A stretch of 64,000 nucleotides of DNA from DAOUBF01 sp034432795 (GCA_034432795.1 DAOUBF010000086.1:1-64000), one strand, 5' to 3'. Shown: positions 48,826 to 57,296, numbered from the stretch's first letter. Numbers and translations: made by a program. The notes: generated from the letters alone by a model not told the origin.

Positions 48826-50592
48826 TTACGCTGTCGCGCGTTCAATGACCTTCTCGTACACCTCCTGAATCTTGGCGTAGATCTCGCCGGCGCGGAAGGG
48901 ATGGCCGCGATACTTGTTCAGCCGGATGAAGGGCCGGGTGAAGCGCACGGTCAGCAAGTCGGCAAGCTGGCCGGACATATTCATCTCCGGCACGATCACC
49001 GCCTGGCGGTTCTGAATGAAGCGGCCGATCCGCTCCACAGGGAGCGGGTTGAGCACCTTGGGGTAGAACACAGCGACCGGCATCCCGTTTTCGGCGGCGC
49101 GGGCCACCGCCTCGCGCACCGGGCCGATGGTGGAGCCCCAGCCGATAATGGCCACAGGGGCGTCGGGGTCGCCGAACTCCTCCCACAACCGCCAGCGCTC
49201 CACGTACTCCAGCGCGCGCTGGATTTTGCGGGCGCGCTTCTCCATCATGCGCTGATGCAAATCCGGTTCAAAGCCGGGCGCGCCATCGGGATAGTGCTCC
49301 AGCCCCTCCGCCGTGTACTGCCCACCAGGCATCCCCGGCAGTGACATCGGCGACACCCCGTCCTCGGTCACGCGATAGCGCTCATACGGGCCGGTGCTGT
49401 TGTCGTTCGGGTCGTACAGCAAGCGAGGCTCAATATGCACCCTGGACAGGTCAAAGGGCGGGATGGTCTGGACGCGCACCGACATGTCCTGGTCGGACAG
49501 GAAAATGACCGGCGTCTGATATTTCTCGGCCAGATTGAAGGCGTGGATGATAAGATAGAAGTTGTCCTCAATGGAGACCGGTGCCATGACGATGCGGGGG
49601 GCATCATCGTGGCTGCCGTAAAGCGCGGTCATCAGGTCGCCCTGAGAGACCTTGGTGGGCATGCCCGTGCTGGGGCCGCAGCGCTGCACGTCCACGATCA
49701 CACAGGGCGTCTCGGTCATGACCGCGTGGCCGATCAGCTCGTTCATCAGGTCCAGGCCGGGGCCGGAGGTAGCGGTCATGGCGCGCACGCCGGTGAAGGA
49801 GGCGCCCAGCACCATCGCCAGGGCGGCCATCTCGTCCTCGGCCTGGACCATCGTCCCGCCAACTCTGGGCAGTTCGGCGGCCAGGAACTCCATAATGTCC
49901 GAGGCCGGGGTGATCGGGTAGCCCGCGTAGAACTTGCAGCCAGCCGCCAGGGCGCCGATGGCCAACGCCTGATTGCCGGACAGGGCCAGGCGCTCCTCCT
50001 GCGCCCGCGTGGGCAAGTGATAGGGCGATTCCGTGCCGAAGTGCTCTTCAACGTACCTGTAGCCCGCCTCCAGCGCCAGCAGGTTGTTCTTGAGCACGTC
50101 CTCGCCCTTGCGCCCCAGTTGCCGGATGATGACCTCTTTGCCCTTCTCCAGGTTAAGGTCCAGCAGCTTCACCAGCGCGCCGACGGCCACGATGTTCCAG
50201 CCGCGGGCGAAGCCGACGCTCTTGGCGATCTGGTCCAGCGGCAGGCCATAATGAACGATCTGGCTGTCCGCTGGCGGCTGGAGCTCGTTGCTGTTGTACA
50301 CCAGCACCGCGCCGGGCTTAAGCAGAGTATAGTAGCGGTCATACGTCTCCTGGTCATAGGCCAGGAGGATGTCCAGGTCATCCCCCTGCGAGGTGACGGG
50401 ATAAGGCGCGGCACGCACCTGGATCATGACGTGCCCGCCCTTGATCTCGGCGGGGATGGTACGGGTGGTGTACACCTCCAGGCCCGACAGCGCCGCAATG
50501 CGGGCCAGCGTCTCCCCCGTGAGCACGATCCCCCCTTTGGCCGAGTCGCCACCAATGCGAACAACCAGGTCTTGGTTATCGGAAACGGACAT
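48826..50592 (-). CDS. korA: 2-oxoacid:ferredoxin oxidoreductase, fused gamma-alpha subunit
   Basis: A 588-residue protein joining the gamma domain (1-185: VVRIGGDSAKGGIVLTGETLA, IPAEIKGGHVMIQVR) and the alpha domain (about 205-588: GNQALAIGALAAGCKFYAGYPITPASDIMEFLA, ATSGPGLDLMNELIGHAV, VQRCGPSTGMPTKVSQGDLM). This fused form is the common two-subunit type, encoded beside korB. It lies 10 bp after the O-methyltransferase gene and is expressed from the same promoter. The complex probably supports an anaerobic or microaerobic central metabolism. Confidence 0.94.
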   Translation of the reverse strand: MSVSDNQDLVVRIGGDSAKGGIVLTGETLARIAALSGLEVYTTRTIPAEIKGGHVMIQVRAAPYPVTSQGDDLDILLAYDQETYDRYYTLLKPGAVLVYNSNELQPPADSQIVHYGLPLDQIAKSVGFARGWNIVAVGALVKLLDLNLEKGKEVIIRQLGRKGEDVLKNNLLALEAGYRYVEEHFGTESPYHLPTRAQEERLALSGNQALAIGALAAGCKFYAGYPITPASDIMEFLAAELPRVGGTMVQAEDEMAALAMVLGASFTGVRAMTATSGPGLDLMNELIGHAVMTETPCVIVDVQRCGPSTGMPTKVSQGDLMTALYGSHDDAPRIVMAPVSIEDNFYLIIHAFNLAEKYQTPVIFLSDQDMSVRVQTIPPFDLSRVHIEPRLLYDPNDNSTGPYERYRVTEDGVSPMSLPGMPGGQYTAEGLEHYPDGAPGFEPDLHQRMMEKRARKIQRALEYVERWRLWEEFGDPDAPVAIIGWGSTIGPVREAVARAAENGMPVAVFYPKVLNPLPVERIGRFIQNRQAVIVPEMNMSGQLADLLTVRFTRPFIRLNKYRGHPFRAGEIYAKIQEVYEKVIERATA

Positions 50593-50602
50593 CTTCCTCC
50601 TC

Positions 50603-51241
50603 TCAAGCTAAACGCAACGCAATGGAGATGCCATCGCGTACAGGCAATACTATGACAGCCAGTTCAGGTTTTTGAGCAGCACGTCTATTATACTCACGGA
50701 TGCCTTGCTCCGTCAATGTACTCCCACTACTACTGGGGTTGCCGATGTGGAGGGCGTTGTCGGCGACCAGCAAGCCGCCCACACGCAGGTGAGGCAGGAG
50801 CGTATCCAGCAGGCGGGGTGCGCTTTCGGCGTCAGTGAAGGAGCGCAGAACATCCACAAAAATGAAATCAAACGTCCCGCCCAGGTGGTTGAGCACATCC
50901 CACGCCTCCCCCTCCACCACCGAGACGACATCGGCATAGCCGGCCTCTTTCACATTCGCCCGCGCCCGCGCGGCCATGTGCGGATTACGTTCAACGGTGA
51001 TCACCTGACCGCCGCGCGGTTGCACGGCCGCCGCGAGCCAGAGCGCCGAGTAGCCGATGGCCGTGCCCAACTCTAGTGCCTCCCGCGCCTGGATCATCTG
51101 GGCCAGCATATAGAGGAAATGGCCCTCATGCGGCCCGATAATGGGCACGTGATCCCGTTCGGCCTCGCGTTCCAGGCGCTCCATCACAGGCGAGCGCTGA
51201 GGCACCAGCGAGAGCATATAGCGTTCCAGTTCGTCCATCAT
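50603..51241 (-). CDS. O-methyltransferase (CCoAOMT-like)
   Basis: A 212-residue class I SAM-dependent methyltransferase. Motif I is ALELGTAIGYSALWLA (about 56-71); acidic motif VITVERNP, FIFVDVLRSFT (metal and SAM side) and GGLLVADNALHIGNP follow, as in bacterial members of the catechol/caffeoyl-CoA O-methyltransferase family. The conserved Asp after motif II is DVLRS here. Substrate unknown. It is the first gene of the long minus-strand operon, with a promoter about 125 bp upstream. Confidence 0.9.
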   Translation of the reverse strand: MMDELERYMLSLVPQRSPVMERLEREAERDHVPIIGPHEGHFLYMLAQMIQAREALELGTAIGYSALWLAAAVQPRGGQVITVERNPHMAARARANVKEAGYADVVSVVEGEAWDVLNHLGGTFDFIFVDVLRSFTDAESAPRLLDTLLPHLRVGGLLVADNALHIGNPSSSGSTLTEQGIREYNRRAAQKPELAVIVLPVRDGISIALRLA

Positions 51242-51368
51242 TGCTTCTCCTTAACATTACGAGGGCTGCGGTCTTCTATCCTCCAGGCCCAGCAGAGCAC
51301 AGATCTACCTTCAAATCACCAGGCATTTCACAGGCATCTCCGGCGCTCCTCCAGGCGTATCCACGTCA

Positions 51369-51396
51369 ATTATACGGGTGACAGGGAATCCGGCAA
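51369..51396 (-). promoter_or_regulatory. Promoter of the O-methyltransferase-kor-tkt operon
   Basis: On the minus strand TTGCCG (complement of 51391-51396), a 16-bp spacer and TATAAT (complement of 51369-51374). The transcript would start near 51362 with a leader of about 120 nt. Confidence 0.6.
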
Positions 51397-51483
51397 ATCC
51401 TTGAGGCGTGGTTTGTGAGGAGGGGGTGGCGTTTGGCGTGCTGGCCTGGGAGCTGCGATGACACATATGTGCGAGAAATCACA

Positions 51484-51527
51484 AAGTTCCAAAAAGAGGA
51501 ACTGACAAGTTCCTAAAATGGGAACTT
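51484..51527 (+). promoter_or_regulatory. Twin operator: AAGTTCC-N7-GGAACTT
   Basis: Two inverted repeats, AAGTTCC/GGAACT (51484-51503) and AAGTTCC/GGAACTT (51507-51527), both with 7-bp centres and 23 bp apart centre to centre (about two helical turns). They lie immediately upstream of TTGACA at 51534-51539. Probably bound by a dimeric repressor or activator. Confidence 0.55.
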
Positions 51528-51640
51528 TTAGCCTTGACATGCCATATAAAAGTATGATAAGGTCTTGATGCAGATACAGGCCTCAACCCTGGCCCCGGTC
51601 GCGCAGCGCATACAGCGGCGTCGCCAGCGCCCGGACGCCT

Positions 51641-51670
51641 GACCGGGGACGCAGGGCGGAAGCCCCGGTC
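51641..51670. terminator. GACCGGGG hairpin
   Basis: GACCGGGG, 14-nt loop, CCCCGGTC. A stable 8-bp GC stem about 100 nt after the TTGACA element, without a T-run. It could end a short transcript or mark the 3' end of the cytochrome b5-like gene on the other strand. Confidence 0.35.
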
Positions 51671-51675
51671 CTCCG

Positions 51676-51939
51676 TCATCCGTCAATCAGTATCCCCACA
51701 ACAGGCATATGCTTAAAGACCTCCTCCCCATGCGGCGCCTTGCGCAGGCTGCGGGTGAGGTCCAGGCCGCTGTAGTGCAGCCCCTCGTGCATGCCGCTGC
51801 GCCAGCGCAAGCTCTGGCTCACGTCGTACACCTTGCCCTTGTAGGCGATGTAGACGGGCTGACCCTTTTCACCATTATATTGGCGCAGTTCCATTTCGGT
51901 AAATTCGCGCACTGGGCCTCGCTGGGGCGTCTCCGCCAT
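51676..51939 (-). CDS. Cytochrome b5-like heme-binding protein
   Basis: An 87-residue soluble protein of the small bacterial cytochrome b5-like heme/steroid-binding family. The pattern FTEMELRQYNGEKGQPVYIAYKGKVYDVSQS is the b5 N-terminal fold; histidines in GMHEGLHYSG and APHGEE are the candidate heme ligands. No signal peptide or anchor is seen. Its ATG directly follows the stop of the cupredoxin gene (TAG-ATG, no gap), so the two are translationally coupled and may exchange electrons. Confidence 0.85.
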   Translation of the reverse strand: MAETPQRGPVREFTEMELRQYNGEKGQPVYIAYKGKVYDVSQSLRWRSGMHEGLHYSGLDLTRSLRKAPHGEEVFKHMPVVGILIDG

Positions 51940-53838
51940 CTACCGGGTCTGGATAGGCGGCGCAAAGCTCAGGCCGGAGGAGCGCAGGGTGGCGCTGATC
52001 GTCGCCGTTGGCGCAGGCGTGGCGCTGGGGGCAGGGGTACTGGGGGCGATGCCGATCGCTGCCGCATATTGGGCGTGCTGATACAGCACCAATGCGCCGC
52101 CCTCACCGGGGATCGCCTCCACCAGCCCATCACCGTTGGTATCCATGCCATATAGGATAGATTGGCTCAGCGCGAGCAGTTCCTGGACAAGCGGCCGGGC
52201 AGCGTTCAGGTCGGCAGCGCGAATGACCGCCAGCGCCGTATCGCGGGCCTGCTCTGTCCAGCCCAGCAGATTGCTCACGCACACCTGCACATGGCCCGTA
52301 TGTAGCTTGATCGCCTCGGTGGCATCGGGGGCGGCGGCGGCCCCGCGGGCGGCCTGGTCAGCCGCCTCCAGGTAGCCCGCCCGCGCCCCCCCTTGCAACA
52401 GGCCGAACCCGTCGCTGGGGTCCAGGGTTCTACCGTCCTTGTCCAGGTCACCGTAGTCGCGGCCTTCCTTGCCCTCAATGATGTTCACGATTACCTCGGC
52501 GTGGCGCCGGACGCTGGCCAGGTCGCCGGCCTGCGCGCCCGCCTGGGCAGCCTGCGCCTGGCGCAGGACCTCCTCGGCGTCGGCACGGATACCAATGGCA
52601 TAGCCTCTCTGGAAAGGCACGTCGGCGGCGCTGGCCACCAGGGCGCGTAAATAGGTGAGCGCCTGGGTGGGCAGGTGGCCTGTATAGACGGGCGGGCCGG
52701 ACGGCTGGGCGCCGCTGCCGGAAGCAGGCTCCAGCGTGATCTGAACGCCCTCATACGTCACCAGCAGATTCTGCTGATTGGGGTCCTGGTAGTTAAAGAC
52801 CACGCGCCCATCGCTCTCTACCGCGATCTGGCCCAGGCGCAGCGGCCCCTGCGTGCTGCCGGTAAGCCAGCCCACGTATACCTGGCCGGGGGGCGGAGGG
52901 CTGACGCCGCTCAGGATAAGCCGGAGTGCATCGCTGAACCCCAGCTGGTCTTGAAAGGCCAGGAGGCCGGCGACCTGGGCGCCTAGCGGCCCGGTGGGCG
53001 GGGGCGGCGGGCTGGGGCGGGGCGTGGGGGTGGGGGGCGTGACCGCGGTGGGCAGGGCGGCGATTTCCTCGGCGGGGAGCACTGTCACAGTCCCCGTCAT
53101 GCCGGAGCCTGGGTTGCCGTGAAAGACGCAATAGTAGGGAAACGTACCCACCTGGTCAAAGGTGAAGGAGAAGCTCTGCCCCTGGTCCAGGAGCTTAGAA
53201 TCAAATTGCCCATCGTCGGCGGTGACCGTATGCGGTGCGCTGTCGTTGTTCACCCAGGTCACTGTAGTGCCGATAGGGACCCTCAGGTCCTGTGGCTGGT
53301 AGGCGAAGTTTTGGATGATCACGGTGGCTGTGCCGCCGAGCGCGGCGGGTTGGGCAATCTGGACACCGGGGGGCGGCTCGGCGGGCCGCATGTACCAGAC
53401 ATAGTAAGTGGCCAGGCCGAACAGGGTGATGGCCCACCAGGTTCCCAGGGTGAAGCGCATGACCCCCTTGACGTTTTGGAAGCGCATGAAGCCGGGGATC
53501 AGGCGGCGGGTGGAGGGACTCATGCGCAGGACCACGAACAGGCCCAGGAGTTCGCCGAACGTGCCCAGGAGGGCATGGACGGCGGCGACGGCATTACGGG
53601 GGCGCACCAGGTTGTGGGGCAGGCTGGGGGCCACCTCTTCCAGGAAGGAGATCAGCATGATCCCGGCGATGAGGGGGATATTGAGGAGGACGACAGCGGT
53701 CTGGATTTTCTGGTGGGTGGCGAAGTCTTTACGCCGGGCGAACCAGGCGCCGGCGAGCAGAGCCAGCGCCATGATGATATGCAGGGTCAGGTTAAGGTCG
53801 GCCAGGAAGTCCGCAGGGGTGCCGAGGAAGCCCTTCAC
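51940..53838 (-). CDS. Membrane-anchored cupredoxin with extra extracytoplasmic domains
   Basis: A 632-residue protein of unusual architecture. Residues 1-150 contain four to five membrane helices resembling DUF420-type modules. Residues 165-260 are a cupredoxin with a complete type 1 copper site: His in SAPHTVTADD and Cys-His-Met in YYCVFHGNPGSGM. After a Pro-rich linker comes a beta-domain (VYVGWLTGSTQGPLRLG...) like that in RskA-type or surface proteins, then a helical domain (390-590) with DLDKDGRTLD and DTNGDGLVEA calcium-loop-like segments, and a Pro/Thr-rich tail. Probably an electron-transfer or copper-responsive envelope protein; its task is not known. Confidence 0.8.
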   Translation of the reverse strand: MKGFLGTPADFLADLNLTLHIIMALALLAGAWFARRKDFATHQKIQTAVVLLNIPLIAGIMLISFLEEVAPSLPHNLVRPRNAVAAVHALLGTFGELLGLFVVLRMSPSTRRLIPGFMRFQNVKGVMRFTLGTWWAITLFGLATYYVWYMRPAEPPPGVQIAQPAALGGTATVIIQNFAYQPQDLRVPIGTTVTWVNNDSAPHTVTADDGQFDSKLLDQGQSFSFTFDQVGTFPYYCVFHGNPGSGMTGTVTVLPAEEIAALPTAVTPPTPTPRPSPPPPPTGPLGAQVAGLLAFQDQLGFSDALRLILSGVSPPPPGQVYVGWLTGSTQGPLRLGQIAVESDGRVVFNYQDPNQQNLLVTYEGVQITLEPASGSGAQPSGPPVYTGHLPTQALTYLRALVASAADVPFQRGYAIGIRADAEEVLRQAQAAQAGAQAGDLASVRRHAEVIVNIIEGKEGRDYGDLDKDGRTLDPSDGFGLLQGGARAGYLEAADQAARGAAAAPDATEAIKLHTGHVQVCVSNLLGWTEQARDTALAVIRAADLNAARPLVQELLALSQSILYGMDTNGDGLVEAIPGEGGALVLYQHAQYAAAIGIAPSTPAPSATPAPTATISATLRSSGLSFAPPIQTR

Positions 53839-53921
53839 TCTGTCTCCTAGGGTGTGGTCGGTTCGTATGGCGTTATGGCTCCGGATAATGGCCCCGTGAA
53901 GGGCCTATTCTAACGCGAAGA

Positions 53922-54794
53922 GTGGCGCAGCGCAAATGCCGGCGGGCTGGAAAGAGAGGATATCACACGGATCCCCTGCGCTTCACCCAGCCCGACACGC
54001 TCGTGCCCGACCCCGCCAACCCCCAGAGCCTCAACCGCTATGCCTATGTGCTCAACAACCCCCTCAGGTACACCGACCCGACGGGGCATTGGCCCGCTTG
54101 GCTTGACTTCATCCTGGGCGCCGGTTACCAGTTTATCAATGACATGAGTTGGGGTGTTCCCAACGTCGTCTTTGGCACTGACTGGCAGGAAGACCAAAGT
54201 GTTGCCTTCCAACAGGGTCAGCAATTAGGACGCGATGCAAGCACAGCAGTTGCTACAACCCTGACAGTGGATGGCACATTTAAGGTCGGAACCGGCGTGG
54301 CAGGCCTGGCTGCTGGCACGACTTGTACTGTGGCAACGGCTGGGGGATGCAGTGTGGTTGCTGCGCCAGCGGCAGCGATGGAAGGTGGGCTGATTATAGA
54401 GGGGGCGGCTGAAGCGGCTTATGGCGGGGGCATACTCGCCTATGCCAGCAGTAATCCAACCGAGGGGCCGCGCTACACCGCCCGCAACTTTCGCAGGAAT
54501 CTGGAGAATCGCACGCCTATCCCCCAAGGGATGCGGAACGCTCAGGCACATCACATGTTGCCTGAGGCGCTTGAGAAGGAGTTCAGCAGGCTGGGTGTTA
54601 ATGTGCACGATCCTCGTTGGGGGGCGTGGGTGGAAGGGACGCCCCCAGGCACCCATCAGAACTGGAGCTACCGTTATCTTAAGGATTGGCGTATGTGGCT
54701 GGAAAAGAACCCAATGGCTACCCTGGAGCAAATTATCGCTAAAGCGCATGAGATGGGTGTTGAATACAATATCAACTGGAGTTGGCAACCATAA
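53922..54794 (+). CDS. Truncated Rhs/YD-repeat tip with HNH-type nuclease domain
   Basis: An orphan C-terminal end of a polymorphic toxin. Homology to Rhs proteins starts at about 53968 (DPLRFTQPDTLVPDP) and runs through the conserved LNRYAYVLNNPLRYTDPTGH tip, after which the variable domain begins. The last ~90 residues carry QAHHMLPEALEKEF and a following Trp-rich helix (HQNWSYRYLKDWRMWLEK), like SitA6/AHH-type nucleases of the HNH/EndoVII group. The YD-repeat body and export signals are missing; the GTG at 53922 has no ribosome-binding site. It is probably silent or used as a recombination donor. Its immunity gene follows at 25 bp. Confidence 0.82.
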   Translation: MAQRKCRRAGKRGYHTDPLRFTQPDTLVPDPANPQSLNRYAYVLNNPLRYTDPTGHWPAWLDFILGAGYQFINDMSWGVPNVVFGTDWQEDQSVAFQQGQQLGRDASTAVATTLTVDGTFKVGTGVAGLAAGTTCTVATAGGCSVVAAPAAAMEGGLIIEGAAEAAYGGGILAYASSNPTEGPRYTARNFRRNLENRTPIPQGMRNAQAHHMLPEALEKEFSRLGVNVHDPRWGAWVEGTPPGTHQNWSYRYLKDWRMWLEKNPMATLEQIIAKAHEMGVEYNINWSWQP

Positions 54795-54819
54795 GCGAAG
54801 CGAGGAGGTGAAATTCATT

Positions 54820-55542
54820 ATGGGGCAGTTTTATAAGATTGACTATATCGAGGCAGCACCCAGCCAGCTATATGCCGGAGGACAGTGGGTCAACGACACG
54901 CGGGAGCATTGTCCCGCTTGTGGTGCTTTCTTGGAATCCACAGAGCCTCCTGAGATTGAGATCCAGTTAAACCACCTGGGGCGCCGCGGGTTTGTGGAGT
55001 ATCTATGGAACTCGCATACCGCGCCGATCTTCCGCGCGGACCTGATTGCCTTATGGCAGGAGATGGGCCTAACTGGCTTTATGATCAAGCCGGTGCGAGT
55101 AACAGGTTGGTATGAGCACCCACGCAAACCACTGCCGGAAAACATTCCAACCTACTATCGGCTCATGACTACCAGCAAAGCCCAACTCACCGAGCCACCT
55201 CCGGTAAAAGGTCCCTGTCCTATGTGTGGCTTTATAGAATACGCATTTCCCAAGATAAGCACTCATCTACCGAATGGCCTGCGAATAGAGCCGGCGAGTT
55301 GGGAAGGCTCTGACTTTTTTGGCCTAGTGGGGTATGAGTTTATCTTCTGTACACGACGTGTGGCTGAGATCACCCTCAGAGCCGGCTACAATCGGCATAT
55401 CTGCTTTGTGCGCGTGGAGGATTACGGCCGGTGGAAAGAATTCAACATTCGGGAGTGGACGCCAAAAGCGTATCAAGAATACGTTGAAAGATTCCTGATC
55501 CGGCGGGTAGAGGATCTGGACAAGCCGACACCAAGGGAGTGA
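54820..55542 (+). CDS. Double-CXXCG immunity protein
   Basis: A 240-residue protein of the double-CXXCG family known as immunity proteins to SitA6-type toxins in Myxococcus. The two motifs are CPACG (about 27-31) and CPMCG (about 129-133), presumably one zinc site. It has AGGAGGTG 9 nt before the ATG, much better than the toxin's own start, so it can be made without the toxin. Immediately downstream of the HNH-type tip, which fits a toxin-immunity pair. The DNA here is clearly less GC-rich than the flanking operons. Confidence 0.85.
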   Translation: MGQFYKIDYIEAAPSQLYAGGQWVNDTREHCPACGAFLESTEPPEIEIQLNHLGRRGFVEYLWNSHTAPIFRADLIALWQEMGLTGFMIKPVRVTGWYEHPRKPLPENIPTYYRLMTTSKAQLTEPPPVKGPCPMCGFIEYAFPKISTHLPNGLRIEPASWEGSDFFGLVGYEFIFCTRRVAEITLRAGYNRHICFVRVEDYGRWKEFNIREWTPKAYQEYVERFLIRRVEDLDKPTPRE

Positions 55543-55578
55543 GTAGAGCTTGCAACCCCTACCCTGTCAGTGTTATAG

Positions 55579-56541
55579 CTACACGACGATCGCCTTGGCA
55601 GCCTGAGTGAGATCACGACAGCTACCGCTAGCCTGTCGGGGCGGGAGCGGTACTACCCGTATGGGCAGGTGCGCTATAACTATGGCAGCACGCCAACGCG
55701 GTACAACTACACCGGGCAGCGGCTGGACTACACAGGGCTGCTGTACTATGGGGCGCGCTACTACGACCCGACCCTCATGCGCTTCACCCAGCCCGACACG
55801 CTTGTGCCCGACCCCGCCAACCCCCAGAGCCTCAACCGCTATTCCTATGTGCTCAATAACCCCCTCAGGTATACCGACCCCACCGGGCACATTGTCTGTG
55901 GCTTCCAAGGCAGACCCTGCCCTAGTCCTCCGACCTTCACTCCCATCTCTATCCAAACAGGCATCCCCTTCATTGACTACCATGTTGAACTGGTCGTCAA
56001 TCTGACCGTCTGTGGCCTGCTCCCCTGCAAAGCCGAAAACGGCGCCATACGCCCCCTGACCCAGGAGGAGTACTTGCAGGCGGCAGCTTTGAACACAGCC
56101 ACGGCTGTACAACCCATGACGGCGGTGGCGGCTGATGAAGCACTCGCATTGGGGAAACAACTCGCGCTGCCTGGCTTTGAGGATATAATAGAGGAGGCAG
56201 GCAAAGACGCTAGTCGCACCATCCGCCATCACATTGCCACCAACAAGAACTGGGTCCGAGATCCACAGTGGTCAAGAGATTTTCAAGAGTTATTCGCCAA
56301 AGGGGGTATGTCCCTGGAGAATGTAGCTAATATTGTGGAATTACCAGCGGAAGTGCACAAGGGGGCGCATTCCCAGGCTTATCACAAGTGGGTGTATCAG
56401 CGGCTCCAAGAGGCGATTGCCGGGTTAGATGACCCGGCTCAGATTCGGGCGGCGTTGGAGGCGCGCCTACGATGGATCGCGGAACAACTTCAGGCTCACC
56501 CGGAATGGCTGAAGAATCCCCCAGTGGGAGGAGGGCGATGA
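55579..56541 (+). CDS. Truncated Rhs tip with AHH nuclease domain
   Basis: A second orphan tip. The Rhs frame opens right after a TAG at 55576-55578 with LHDDRLGSLSEITTATASL and includes TGQRLDYTGLLYYGARYYDP, RFTQPDTLVPDP and LNRYSYVLNNPLRYTDPTGH. The variable part ends in an AHH nuclease: RTIRHHIATNKNW, FAKGGMSLENVANIVELP and HKGAHSQAYHKWV, matching the conserved histidines of that HNH/EndoVII branch. There is no start codon until a GTG at 55669 and no ribosome-binding site, so it is unlikely to be translated as it stands. The stop overlaps the start of its immunity gene. Confidence 0.84.
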   Translation, partial: LHDDRLGSLSEITTATASLSGRERYYPYGQVRYNYGSTPTRYNYTGQRLDYTGLLYYGARYYDPTLMRFTQPDTLVPDPANPQSLNRYSYVLNNPLRYTDPTGHIVCGFQGRPCPSPPTFTPISIQTGIPFIDYHVELVVNLTVCGLLPCKAENGAIRPLTQEEYLQAAALNTATAVQPMTAVAADEALALGKQLALPGFEDIIEEAGKDASRTIRHHIATNKNWVRDPQWSRDFQELFAKGGMSLENVANIVELPAEVHKGAHSQAYHKWVYQRLQEAIAGLDDPAQIRAALEARLRWIAEQLQAHPEWLKNPPVGGGR

Positions 56542-57134
56542 TGCGGTTCTATGATTGGTCGGCGAATTCCGAGGGGAACAGCGGTGTGCGGCATCTGCAC
56601 ATTCGGGGGTGGAAGGACGACCTTGATCTGGCTCAGAGGCTGAATGAGGGGCGTCCTCTGAGGCAGGAAGAATGGGAGCAAGAAGCGCCAGCAGATTGGG
56701 ATGAGGAAGGGCCTTTGATGGACATGCCCTTTAATCCCAACTTTCATCTGCACTCCCCTCGCTTGAGGGCGTTGCTGGAGGGGCTAGGGTTGGGTTCAGA
56801 GATTCAGTATCTACCCATCCGGATCAGGGGAGAGCAGAGCGGGCGGGAGGTAGGCATCTACTATGTGGCCAACTACCTACGGCGTATCCCCTGCCTGGAT
56901 CTGGAACATTCCATCGGGGTTGAGTTCTTTGGTCCAGATTGGATACGGCCAGAGCAGCGGGGGAAAATCGCTGGGGTGTGGAGAGCGGCATTGCGGAAAG
57001 AAGCGATCGGCAATGCTCGTCTGTTTCGGGTGGATGAGTGGCACTACATTGTGGCAGTTCGCGAGGATGTGAAGCGGGCGATGGGGGAGGCGGGGATCAC
57101 GGGGTGTTACTTCTTGGAGTTAGAAGTAGTGTAG
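56538..57134 (+). CDS. Imm11/DUF1629-like immunity protein
   Basis: A 198-residue protein resembling the Imm11 (DUF1629) family of immunity proteins: GIYYVANYLRRIPCLDLEHS in the middle and LFRVDEWHYIVAVREDVKRAMGEAGITGCYFLELE at the end. It should block the AHH nuclease encoded just upstream. GGGAGGAGGGCG lies directly before two consecutive ATG codons, the first overlapping the toxin's TGA. The good ribosome-binding site against the poor one for the toxin is the same pattern as in the first cassette. Confidence 0.8.
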   Translation: MMRFYDWSANSEGNSGVRHLHIRGWKDDLDLAQRLNEGRPLRQEEWEQEAPADWDEEGPLMDMPFNPNFHLHSPRLRALLEGLGLGSEIQYLPIRIRGEQSGREVGIYYVANYLRRIPCLDLEHSIGVEFFGPDWIRPEQRGKIAGVWRAALRKEAIGNARLFRVDEWHYIVAVREDVKRAMGEAGITGCYFLELEVV

Positions 57135-57167
57135 TCTTAGCACTTTAACAACCGACTGCCACCACGG

Positions 57168-57218
57168 CGACAGCGGCTGGACGGGAGCACGGGGCTATTG
57201 TACTACGCGCTGCAGCTC
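57168..57218 (+). pseudogene. Remnant of a third Rhs tip
   Basis: A 51-bp scrap encoding RQRLDGSTGLLYYALQL, matching the GQRLDGSTGLLYYGARYY segment of Rhs proteins, with no open frame on either side. It lies in the 57135-57370 gap, whose other contents are a Phd promoter. Confidence 0.65.
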
Positions 57219-57296
57219 GCATGTTTATGCCATCTGAATGATCTGCGGATGGCCACCCTCAATTTGAAACAGCCCTGATCCCCGAACTTTTCTCTA

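Larger units (their letters stand above)
51242..51675. other. 434-bp gap with promoter, twin operators and a hairpin
   Basis: Besides the minus-strand promoter at 51369-51396, this gap holds a CACATATGTG palindrome (51462-51471), two identical-spacing AAGTTCC-N7-GGAACTT inverted repeats, a TTGACA element and a GACCGGGG-N14-CCCCGGTC hairpin. No convincing protein-coding gene is seen; the only start after TTGACA encodes 24 residues (51568-51642). Confidence 0.6.

Noticed and set aside
49435..50655. A 406-codon plus-strand frame antisense to korA
   Set aside because: Shadow frame; korA has complete domain signatures and a good operon context.
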